From contig NZ_JBKHUI010000004.1 in assembly GCF_046569695.1 (NCBI RefSeq), positions 248,001-312,000 on the forward strand: DNA of 64,000 nucleotides, written 5' to 3'. The notes beneath the pieces were generated by a model that was given only the letters and a program-made list of their open reading frames with translations, was not told the origin of the DNA and made no database searches. The DNA comes from Kluyvera sp046569695 (lineage in GTDB: Bacteria > Pseudomonadota > Gammaproteobacteria > Enterobacterales > Enterobacteriaceae). Below are positions 41,890 through 48,548 of the stretch, piece after piece (positions within the stretch are counted from its first letter, which is position 1; each line of letters opens with the position of its first letter). The translations under genes were made by a program, and so were the position numbers.

Positions 41890-43974
41890 CTACTCCCCAC
41901 GCCCCTTCTTCGCCGCCAGCGATCGCAGCAACACGCCCAGCGTCGTGCCATTATGCAGCATGGCACTCGCCCCCGGCGTCAGCCAACCTAGCGCCGCCGC
42001 CAGCATAATGGCGCTGTTCACCCACTCGGTCAGCTTGATGTTGCTGTTCACCAGCTTCATCGCCTCCAGCGAGAGTTGGCGCGCGGTAACCACACCGTAA
42101 AGGTTATCCTGTAACAGCACGGCATCCGCCGCCTGCTGCGCCAGCTCGGTGCTCTGGTTCATGGCGAGGCCCACGTCTGCCTGCGTCAGCACCGGCGCAT
42201 CGTTGATACCATCACCAACGAACATCACTTTATGCCCCGCTTCCTGCAGCGCTTTCACCACATCAACCTTGCTTTCTGGCGTGGCTTCGGCCACGTAGCG
42301 ATCGATGCCTACGCGCTCCGCCAGCTGGCAGGCCTTCTCAGCGCGATCGCCGGTCAACAGGACTACCTGACGAATGCCGGAGGCTTTAAGCTGTTCGATC
42401 ACCTCTGAGGCTTCATCGCGCAGATGATCCTGTAGGCCGATCATTCCCACCAACTGATTATCAAAGCCAATAAACAGCAGATGCCGCCCCTGAGCCGCCA
42501 GTTCATCGATTTCCGCTTCATACGGCGTGAAATCGATGTCGTAGTGACAATCCAGGAAGTGACGACTGCCGATCACCAGTTGATGATCTTCCAGTGCGCA
42601 AAGCAGACCGTGAGCAATGACATACTCCACTTCGCCGTGCGCAATATGCGGCAGTTCATGGTGTTCTGCCGCCGCCACAACCGCGTGCGCCAACGGGTGA
42701 TTGCTGTGCTCTTCCACCGAGGCGGCGATCGCCAGCAGGCGTTTAGCCTGCACCAGTTGATCGTTGAAGCTGATGACGTCCGTCACCTGCATCTCGTCGT
42801 GGGTCAGGGTGCCGGTTTTATCAAATACCACCGTATCAACCTCAGCCAGCTTCTCAATCGCTCGCCCGCCTTTCAGCAACAAACCGTTCTGCGCTGCCCG
42901 ATACATAATCGATTTAAAGGCGATTGGCGTACTGAGCTTCAGCGCGCAGGAGTAGTCGACGAGGAATACCGAAGCCAGACGCTCCCAGCTGCGGGTCATG
43001 GCAAACACCGCCGCGCCCACCCCAAGCGTGATACCGACACGACGGTCAGCCATGGCCTGAGTAACCTGCTGGGTTTCACTACGCTGGGTCAACGAGTCAC
43101 GGATAAAGCGGCGAATATGCGCCGTCGAGGAAGACTCACCCACCTGCTCGGCGGTGATCGCCACGTTGCCGTCCTGAATTTGCGTTCCCGCATAGACCCA
43201 GGAACCCGGCTCGCGACGCACTGGCACGCTTTCCCCAGTCATAGACGCCTGGTTAACCTGAGCAACACCGCGCAGCACCGTACCGTCGGCAGGGATATTA
43301 TCCCCCGGACCGAGCAGCATCACGTCGCCTGCCACCAGTTCGCTGCTGTTGATCTCCACGCTTTCGCCATCGCGCTCAACCCACACCGGGTGCTCGCGCG
43401 GCTGCATCAGATCGGCCAGCAGCGCGTCAGAGTGACGGCTGGTCTCCTGCTCCATATACTCACCGAGCGTCAGCAGCGACTGCGTCAACATCGCGGTACG
43501 GTTATCGCCGCGCAGCATCGACAGGCTCAGCGCCAGCGCGTCCAGCACTTCCACCTTCAACTGCCCCTGGCTGAGGGTATGCGCCCCTTCCAGGATAGTT
43601 GGTGCGGTCAGCAGCGCCGCCGGCAGACGAGCCCAGCGAGACGGCAGCACCTGCGTTAGCGCCAACCCGGCGAGGTTAAGGAGGTTATCGCCACCGCAGT
43701 ATTCGGTTTCGAATTCGCTGTCTTCCGCCGTTTGCCAGTTCAGCGCGTCCACCGCCGCCATAATCGCAGCAAGTGAAGTCCGGGCGCGATCCCACTGGAT
43801 CACCGCGCTGCGCGCCGAAGGACGAATACGCACACCGCTAACGCCGGGCAACGTCAGGAGCTGCTGTTTCAGCCATCCGGCTGCATCCGGGTAGTCACCG
43901 AGCGCCGCAATGCGCAGACGTACACGTCCGGGGATCTGGTGAACGACGGTAACCCGTTCGCCTACCGCACTCAC
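41890..43974 (-). CDS. P1B-type metal-transporting ATPase with SCAL membrane motif (FezB-like)
   Basis: A 694-residue P-type ATPase with an HMA-like N-terminal domain that opens with the Arg-rich IPGRVRLR motif (14-21). It has the actuator motif TGES (246-249), a membrane motif SCALKLSTP (342-350) in place of CPC, the phosphorylation motif DKTGT (385-389), the P1B signature SNHPLAHA (424-431), TGDR (541-544) and GDGINDAP (587-594). It starts at GTG, overlapping the preceding gene by four bases, with AAGGA nine bases before. The Arg-rich N terminus plus non-CPC motif resemble P1B6/FezB ATPases of ferrosomes; a generic metal exporter is the alternative. Confidence 0.8.
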   Translation of the reverse strand: MSAVGERVTVVHQIPGRVRLRIAALGDYPDAAGWLKQQLLTLPGVSGVRIRPSARSAVIQWDRARTSLAAIMAAVDALNWQTAEDSEFETEYCGGDNLLNLAGLALTQVLPSRWARLPAALLTAPTILEGAHTLSQGQLKVEVLDALALSLSMLRGDNRTAMLTQSLLTLGEYMEQETSRHSDALLADLMQPREHPVWVERDGESVEINSSELVAGDVMLLGPGDNIPADGTVLRGVAQVNQASMTGESVPVRREPGSWVYAGTQIQDGNVAITAEQVGESSSTAHIRRFIRDSLTQRSETQQVTQAMADRRVGITLGVGAAVFAMTRSWERLASVFLVDYSCALKLSTPIAFKSIMYRAAQNGLLLKGGRAIEKLAEVDTVVFDKTGTLTHDEMQVTDVISFNDQLVQAKRLLAIAASVEEHSNHPLAHAVVAAAEHHELPHIAHGEVEYVIAHGLLCALEDHQLVIGSRHFLDCHYDIDFTPYEAEIDELAAQGRHLLFIGFDNQLVGMIGLQDHLRDEASEVIEQLKASGIRQVVLLTGDRAEKACQLAERVGIDRYVAEATPESKVDVVKALQEAGHKVMFVGDGINDAPVLTQADVGLAMNQSTELAQQAADAVLLQDNLYGVVTARQLSLEAMKLVNSNIKLTEWVNSAIMLAAALGWLTPGASAMLHNGTTLGVLLRSLAAKKGRGE

Positions 43975-44273
43975 TCGATCTCATCCTTATTCTGGCTACG
44001 GTAGTAGTCCAGTTCTGCCTGCAGATCGGCAATACGCTCTTTCATCTCTTCCATTTCGCCGCGCACGGTACCCCAGGCTTTACTCGCCGTATTGGTGATC
44101 CCCTGCTGTACGTTTCGGTTGGTCAGAAGGTAGGTGATTGCCGCACCGGCCACCAGCCCGGTTAACAGGTGGGTACGGCTATTGGTTGCCGCAGGCGCCT
44201 GCACCGGCATTGCTGCGGGGTTACGTTCCCACACGCCGGTCCACGGGTTGTACAGGTATTCAGGCTGATTCAT
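43971..44273 (-). CDS. small membrane protein with C-terminal coiled coil (fez-like cluster)
   Basis: A 100-residue protein with a Pro/Ala-rich cytoplasmic N terminus, one membrane segment LLTGLVAGAAITYLLTN (about 37-53) and a charged, heptad-like C terminus (GEMEEMKERIADLQAELDYY) likely to form a coiled coil. The sequence GAAITYLLTNRNVQQG resembles GAAVTLLLTNDSVRGM in the 44555 gene product. The second of two adjacent ATGs is chosen because GAGGA is then spaced four to five bases away. Overlaps its neighbours on both sides. No family name recognised. Confidence 0.75.
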   Translation of the reverse strand: MNQPEYLYNPWTGVWERNPAAMPVQAPAATNSRTHLLTGLVAGAAITYLLTNRNVQQGITNTASKAWGTVRGEMEEMKERIADLQAELDYYRSQNKDEIE

Positions 44274-44571
44274 CATTTCCTCGCTTAGCTATCGCATCCA
44301 TAAGATAAAGAGAAGCGGCGCCCACCCCGATAAGGGTCAGCACAGACTGCAGCGGGCGAGTTTTATTCGCATCCGCTATCGCCATCACCGTTCCGCTGAT
44401 AAGACTGGCCTTCGCCGTCGCCTTCATCACCGTACAGGCCGCCTCATTCAGCGTTTGTTCATTTTGCTGGTAGCGCTGCCATTCACGCGCGCAGGCAGCG
44501 CTTCCCCCAACCAGCGCGCCGGCAATAGCGGCGCGGCCTACGCGGTTTTGTCTGTCACGGTTGTTGTTCAT
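44260..44571 (-). CDS. small Gly/Ala-rich membrane protein (fez-like cluster)
   Basis: A 103-residue protein with a basic N terminus (MNNNRDRQNRVGR), two likely membrane-inserted stretches (AAIAGALVGGSAACA at 14-28 and SVLTLIGVGAASLYLMDAI near 76-94) and an amphipathic middle. It overlaps the upstream gene by 17 bases and the downstream gene by 14. GAGGG lies nine bases ahead of the ATG. Not recognised as a named family; the Gly/Ala-rich segments recall proteins that line organelle membranes, which is only suggestive. Confidence 0.72.
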   Translation of the reverse strand: MNNNRDRQNRVGRAAIAGALVGGSAACAREWQRYQQNEQTLNEAACTVMKATAKASLISGTVMAIADANKTRPLQSVLTLIGVGAASLYLMDAIAKRGNDESA

Positions 44572-45256
44572 CCGCTACGCCCTCATCATCAAAGGAGACG
44601 GCACTCGGCTGGCGATGGCGCTCTACGGACTCCTGGAAGCCTTCTTTGCCGGCTTTCACGGTGTCGCGAAAGATAGCCGCGCTGGAGGTTGCCGTATCTT
44701 TGATGGCCTCAGAGCTATTCTTCACGCCATCTTTCACTTTGCTGGAACCTGCTTTGAGCATGTCGCCCGCACCCGCCAACGTTTGCATCAGCATGCCGCG
44801 CACGGAATCGTTGGTCAGCAGCAGCGTCACCGCCGCGCCAACCATTGCGCCTTTCCAGAACTCTTTGTCGTCCATGCCGACGGTGCTGATGATATTTTTC
44901 AGCAGGCCAGCCTGGTCGCCCATCGCGCCATCAACCACGTGCTGAGCGTACTGGCTCCAGTCCACGCCCTGCTGCGCGGCAGCGTGGTGATGATGATGGT
45001 GATGCGGGTGAGCAAACTGCGGCGGTACCGCCCCCTGAGGTGCTGGTGGGAAGCCCATAGGCGGGAACCCCATCGCCATTTGCGGTGGCATCTGCATTTG
45101 CGGCTGTGGTGGCATCTGTGGCTGAGGAGGCATCTGCCCGTTCTGCGGCCATGCCATTCCCTGCGGCATTGGCGGGTACGGATACCACGGGTAGCCGTAT
45201 GGCGGATAGTAACCGGCCGGTGGAACTTGCTGTGCGTTGTTGTCATTGGTGCTCAT
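44555..45256 (-). CDS. Pro/Met/Gln-rich, His-run membrane protein (fez-like cluster)
   Basis: A 233-residue protein with an unusual N-terminal half: Tyr/Pro-rich (YYPPYGYPWYPYPPMP), then repeats of MPPQPQ and FPPMGFPP, then HP followed by seven histidines. The second half has a membrane segment WKGAMVGAAVTLLLTN and a long amphipathic region of Ala/Ser/Lys (GDMLKAGSSKVKDGVKNSSE) like YtxH or apolipoprotein-type helices, ending acidic. ATG 45256 is chosen because AGGACA precedes it; an ATG six codons earlier abuts the upstream stop. A metal-binding scaffold on a membrane surface is a reasonable guess. Low complexity makes family assignment uncertain. Confidence 0.78.
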   Translation of the reverse strand: MSTNDNNAQQVPPAGYYPPYGYPWYPYPPMPQGMAWPQNGQMPPQPQMPPQPQMQMPPQMAMGFPPMGFPPAPQGAVPPQFAHPHHHHHHHAAAQQGVDWSQYAQHVVDGAMGDQAGLLKNIISTVGMDDKEFWKGAMVGAAVTLLLTNDSVRGMLMQTLAGAGDMLKAGSSKVKDGVKNSSEAIKDTATSSAAIFRDTVKAGKEGFQESVERHRQPSAVSFDDEGVADEQQP

Positions 45257-45274
45257 GATGACTGTCCTTTTCAT

Positions 45275-45634
45275 TTAGTGAGAGGGGCTAAGAATGGCGG
45301 CCAATTGCTCCAGCGCTTGCTGGGCCTGCTCGCCATCCGGACCAAACAGTTGATTGAGGATGTGCGGGCGAATAGCGGCAGCATCGTACTCAAGGACGAT
45401 AGAGCCGGTTTCGCTATTGATCTGATAACGCCGGAGGTACCCCTCAGGGGAGCAATAAGCATCAAGCTGCTTGAGCTTCCCCTGACTAAGGCTGGCTACA
45501 AGCTTGTTGGAAAACCGCAGGCGCAAACGCCCGGGGATATGGTGCGCCACTTCTACAAAGCGGCGCAAAGTCAGTAAGTCGCCCAAGGATTCGACAGGCA
45601 TATCATTTAATACCCTGATATTTATAGGTGACAT
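45275..45634 (-). CDS. small protein with PGR-x-R-x-R motif and HMA-like fold (fez-like cluster)
   Basis: A 119-residue protein carrying HHIPGRLRLRFSNKL (about residues 31-45), the same Arg-rich motif as the ATPase N terminus. Pattern of beta-alpha-beta elements (RYQINSETGSIVLEYDAAAI) suggests an HMA-like domain without the CxxC metal site. The start is uncertain: ATG 45634 lacks a clear ribosome site, while ATG 45601 (108 residues) has AGGG about 11 bases before. It is first of the five-gene minus-strand operon and divergent from the gene at 45808. Confidence 0.75.
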   Translation of the reverse strand: MSPINIRVLNDMPVESLGDLLTLRRFVEVAHHIPGRLRLRFSNKLVASLSQGKLKQLDAYCSPEGYLRRYQINSETGSIVLEYDAAAIRPHILNQLFGPDGEQAQQALEQLAAILSPSH

Positions 45635-45762
45635 TTATGAAATCACAGATAGAAAACGCCAGATAGCACTAATCGCCCTTCTCTTGCGATGCGTCAAAAG
45701 GTAATGCGGGATTCTTTTTTGCGCTGCGTGCGCTGAAGGCTGGACATGGGTGGAATGCAAAT

Positions 45763-45781
45763 ATAAATTACTCTCATTACC
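45763..45781. promoter_or_regulatory. degenerate Fur-like site in the divergent promoter region
   Basis: ATAAATTACTCTCATTACC agrees with 11 of 19 positions of the Fur consensus, seven of nine in the right half. It lies just upstream of the 45808 gene in the 173-bp divergent gap. This is a weak match read by eye. Confidence 0.25.
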
Positions 45782-45807
45782 ACTACATAAGTAAAAATGA
45801 GGCGGCT

Positions 45808-46173
45808 ATGACTCCTTACCTGCACCAGACCCCCAATCGCATCCGCATCCGCTCCAGTTGGATCCAACGCCATCCGCATGAAGTCGAGAAACTGATTGAA
45901 CAACTCCGCGCCCGCGACGGTATTAAAGAGGTGATTCACCGTTTATATGCTGGTTCCGTGGCAGTGAGCTTCGATCCCGCACGTATTTCTGCCTCAACCC
46001 TGCTCAATGAGCTGGAACAGGCGCAATGGCTTAGCAGCCAGAAAGATAAAAGCTATATCGAGAACACCCTGCGCGTAGGCGCCAGTCATTTATTAAAAAC
46101 ACTGGCTTTCGGTGCACTTAAGCGTACCGTCGGTGGCCCAGTGGTTTCACTTGTTAGCGTATTAACGCGATAA
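45808..46173 (+). CDS. HMA-like small protein, divergent member of the fez-like cluster
   Basis: A 121-residue protein beginning MTPYLHQTPNRIRIRSSWIQ, a variant of the Arg-rich motif seen in the ATPase and the 45275 gene product. The first 75 residues look like an HMA ferredoxin-like fold (IKEVIHRLYAGSVAVSFDPA); the rest is an amphipathic or membrane-associated helix (THLLKTLAFGALKRT-type, here HLLKTLAFGALKRTVGGPVV). GAGG precedes the ATG by five bases. It is read away from the other five genes from a shared 173-bp region and ends 200 bp before the tRNA array. Confidence 0.78.
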   Translation: MTPYLHQTPNRIRIRSSWIQRHPHEVEKLIEQLRARDGIKEVIHRLYAGSVAVSFDPARISASTLLNELEQAQWLSSQKDKSYIENTLRVGASHLLKTLAFGALKRTVGGPVVSLVSVLTR

Positions 46174-46304
46174 CCTTGCAGTGAATCCGGATGCATTGAT
46201 GGCATGATTTAACGCGAAATAACCAATAATTGCCGAATAATGCGCCAGGCTGTTCACAACCCAACCAAACAGTCACATTCCGGTGAATTTCATTGAAAAA
46301 GGTG

Positions 46305-46333
46305 TTGACGGTATTGGGCTCAATACGCATAAT
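46305..46333 (+). promoter_or_regulatory. promoter of the tRNA operon
   Basis: TTGACG (46305-46310) and CATAAT (46328-46333) with a 17-bp spacer, followed by GCGCCCC, a GC-rich discriminator typical of stringently controlled stable-RNA promoters. It lies about 40 bases before metT. Confidence 0.85.
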
Positions 46334-46373
46334 GCGCCCCGCAACGCCGATAAGGTAACGCGAAAAAAAAGAT

Positions 46374-46450
46374 GGCTACGTAGCTCAGTTGGTTAGAGCA
46401 CATCACTCATAATGATGGGGTCACAGGTTCGAATCCCGTCGTAGCCACCA
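46374..46450 (+). tRNA. metT: tRNA-Met (CAU)
   Basis: A 77-nt tRNA with GGCTACG/CGTAGCC acceptor arms, CAT anticodon in TCACTCATAATGA, TTCGAAT in the T loop and encoded CCA. It matches E. coli metT, an elongator tRNA-Met, and is first of seven tRNA genes. Confidence 0.98.
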
Positions 46451-46459
46451 TCTTTTTTT

Positions 46460-46544
46460 GCGGGAGTGGCGAAATTGGTAGACGCACCAGATTTAGGTTC
46501 TGGCGCCGCAAGGTGTGCGAGTTCAAGTCTCGCCTCCCGCACCA
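46460..46544 (+). tRNA. leuW: tRNA-Leu (UAG)
   Basis: An 85-nt class II tRNA with a long variable arm, GCGGGAG/CTCCCGC acceptor arms, TAG anticodon (ATTTAGGTT) and encoded CCA. Confidence 0.98.
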
Positions 46545-46567
46545 TTCACCAATAAGCGTTGCACGGA

Positions 46568-46642
46568 TGGGGTATCGCCAAGCGGTAAGGCACCGGTTTT
46601 TGATACCGGCATTCCCTGGTTCGAATCCAGGTACCCCAGCCA
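46568..46642 (+). tRNA. glnU: tRNA-Gln (UUG)
   Basis: A 75-nt tRNA, TGGGGTA/TACCCCA acceptor arms, TTG anticodon (TTTTTGATA), encoded CCA. Identical in sequence to glnW. Confidence 0.97.
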
Positions 46643-46679
46643 TATTTTCTTCGATATTTGCGGATAGCCGCGACGGTAT

Positions 46680-46754
46680 TGGGGTATCGCCAAGCGGTAA
46701 GGCACCGGTTTTTGATACCGGCATTCCCTGGTTCGAATCCAGGTACCCCAGCCA
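46680..46754 (+). tRNA. glnW: tRNA-Gln (UUG)
   Basis: Second 75-nt copy of tRNA-Gln(UUG), identical to glnU and 37 nt downstream of it. Confidence 0.97.
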
Positions 46755-46774
46755 TCGAAGAATATGTTAGTATC

Positions 46775-46851
46775 GGCTACGTAGCTCAGTTGGTTAGAGC
46801 ACATCACTCATAATGATGGGGTCACAGGTTCGAATCCCGTCGTAGCCACCA
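46775..46851 (+). tRNA. metU: tRNA-Met (CAU)
   Basis: A 77-nt tRNA identical to metT, with encoded CCA. Confidence 0.98.
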
Positions 46852-46896
46852 AATTCAGAATCTATCGAGTTATCGATACATTCGAAAAAAAATTGT

Positions 46897-46971
46897 TGGG
46901 GTATCGCCAAGCGGTAAGGCTCTGGTTTCTGATACCAGCATTCCGAGGTTCGAATCCTCGTACCCCAGCCA
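46897..46971 (+). tRNA. glnV: tRNA-Gln (CUG)
   Basis: A 75-nt tRNA with CTG anticodon (TTTCTGATA), and CTCTGG/CCGAGG arm differences from glnU/glnW. Its E. coli homologue is the source of the supE amber suppressor. Confidence 0.97.
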
Positions 46972-47008
46972 TTTTCAAAAAGTCGTTCACTTTTGTGGAC
47001 GCACCCGT

Positions 47009-47083
47009 TGGGGTATCGCCAAGCGGTAAGGCTCTGGTTTCTGATACCAGCATTCCGAGGTTCGAATCCTCGTACCCCAGCCA
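47009..47083 (+). tRNA. glnX: tRNA-Gln (CUG)
   Basis: Identical to glnV, including the following TTTTCAAAAAG stretch, which points to tandem duplication. Last tRNA of the operon. Confidence 0.97.
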
Positions 47084-47092
47084 TTTTCAAAA

Positions 47093-47117
47093 AGCTCGCT
47101 TCGGCGAGCTTTTTTTG
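47093..47117 (+). terminator. terminator of the tRNA operon
   Basis: AGCTCGC (47093-47099) pairs with GCGAGCT (47104-47110) around a TTCG tetraloop and is followed by a T run. Confidence 0.93.
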
Positions 47118-47140
47118 TTTTTGTCCCTTTCCGAATATCG

Positions 47141-47216
47141 TAGGCCTGATAAGCGAAGCGCCATCAGGCACAGCTGAGCAAAATGCCGGATGGCGGTGCT
47201 GCCTTATCCGGCCTAT
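47141..47216. repeat. BIME: two REP elements
   Basis: Opposed REP units at 47141-47170 (TAGGCCTGAT...ATCAGGCA) and 47185-47216 (GCCGGATGG...TATCCGGCC) between the tRNA terminator and the end of ubiF. Confidence 0.85.
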
Positions 47217-47223
47217 ATCAGAA

Positions 47224-48402
47224 CTACAGCCCCAGCGCGTACTTCAGCGCCTGACGCTTCAACACGCCCGCGCGCTGCGCCGCCATCAGCCCCACGTTGC
47301 GTAAAATTCGCAGCGGGCCGAGATCGTTACTAAAACCGGCGTAGAACAGATCCATCCCACTCTGCATCAGCAGGTTATCTACCCGACGGCGCGCCTGATA
47401 ACGCTGTAATACCGGCAGGCTGGCCCAGTTTTCACCGATGCTGCGCGCGTTAGCCAGCACATCCAGCAGCTCATCGACGTCGCGATAGCCAAGGTTTACC
47501 CCCTGCCCCGCTAGCGGATGAATAGTGTGCGCGGCATCGCCAATCAGCGCCAATCCCGGCTGCACATACTGCTGAGCATGACGGCGAGTCAGCGGAAATG
47601 CCCCGGCAGCAACCGGTGTGATGGTTCCTAAACGTTCCGGAAAATGGTGCGTGATTTCCCGTTGTAGTTGCGGCATCGGCAACGACTGTAGCTGGCGGAT
47701 ACGCGCCGGAGTGTCGTACCACACCAACGATGCCCAGTTATCGAACAGAGGTAAGAAAGCGCGCGGCCCGGTTGGTGTAAACTGCTGCCAGGTGCTGTCA
47801 CCCGGTTCATTGTCGCATTGTACGGTAATCAGCATACAGGACTGCGGATACTGCCAGCCGTTGGTGCCAATTCCCGCCTGCTGGCGCACCTGCGAAAGCG
47901 CGCCGTCAGCGCCCACCACCAAGCGAGCCGCAACCTGACAATCATCTTCGAGATGTAAAACGTGACTATCGCCATCAGCCCGCATCTCATTAAGCGAGGT
48001 ACCGTGCAGCAGCGTCACCAGCGGATGCGCCTCCAGCGCCTGCCAAAGCGCCAGTTGCAGTACGTTGTTCTCTACCATATAGCCAAGATTAGGCAGCTTC
48101 AGCTCGCGGGCATCAAACACAACGTGCGCGGTTTGCCACTCCCAGGTCTCCAGCCGACGCCAGGGATGAGCCCGCATTGCCAGCACGGCATCCCAGACCC
48201 CAAGGCCGCGTAACAGTTGCACCGAAGAAGCGCTGATGGCTGAAATTCGGACATCAGGCTGTGAGTTCGGGTCAAAGTCCGGCGGCGGACTCTTTTCCAG
48301 CACCGCCACGGAGAACCCCTGCTGCGCCAACCCTAACGCCAGCGCACCACCGACCATCCCGCCGCCAACCACCGCAACGTCTTTGTGTAGAATTGTCATC
48401 AT
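47224..48402 (-). CDS. ubiF: 3-demethoxyubiquinol 3-hydroxylase UbiF
   Basis: FAD monooxygenase of ubiquinone synthesis that hydroxylates the demethoxyubiquinone ring. The 392-residue product (E. coli 391) has the N-terminal dinucleotide motif VVGGGMVGGALALGL, the PDVRISAIS active-site loop and the FAD-ribityl motif GDAAHTIHPLAGQGVNLGYRD. The first two codons are both ATG; either may be the start. It is convergent with the tRNA operon and divergent from miaB. Confidence 0.96.
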   Translation of the reverse strand: MMTILHKDVAVVGGGMVGGALALGLAQQGFSVAVLEKSPPPDFDPNSQPDVRISAISASSVQLLRGLGVWDAVLAMRAHPWRRLETWEWQTAHVVFDARELKLPNLGYMVENNVLQLALWQALEAHPLVTLLHGTSLNEMRADGDSHVLHLEDDCQVAARLVVGADGALSQVRQQAGIGTNGWQYPQSCMLITVQCDNEPGDSTWQQFTPTGPRAFLPLFDNWASLVWYDTPARIRQLQSLPMPQLQREITHHFPERLGTITPVAAGAFPLTRRHAQQYVQPGLALIGDAAHTIHPLAGQGVNLGYRDVDELLDVLANARSIGENWASLPVLQRYQARRRVDNLLMQSGMDLFYAGFSNDLGPLRILRNVGLMAAQRAGVLKRQALKYALGL

Positions 48403-48548
48403 TTATTATCCTTAAAGCCGAATACCTTCAGTTTACCGGACTTTCGCCCTTTGAGGCCAATAACCGTCAAGCTGGTCACAACCGCACCAAAGCATTACAA
48501 TACGCGCCCTGCAATGTGGGCTATTCATAATTGAGCAAGAGCAAGTCG

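Noticed and set aside
42481..43659. A 392-codon plus-strand frame
   Set aside because: It is antisense to the P-type ATPase, whose motifs are intact.
44561..45577. A 338-codon plus-strand frame over the scaffold-like gene
   Set aside because: It is Leu/Arg/His-rich and antisense to two overlapping minus-strand genes with ribosome sites and the operon layout.
46568..47083. Regularly spaced near-identical repeats resembling a CRISPR array
   Set aside because: The repeats are 75-77 nt and fold as tRNAs with anticodons and CCA ends; there are no cas genes.
46407..47171. Several minus-strand ORFs with GVPGFEPGNAG and IRTRECRYQKP repeats
   Set aside because: These are antisense readings of tandem tRNA-Gln genes, a well-known source of false hypothetical proteins.
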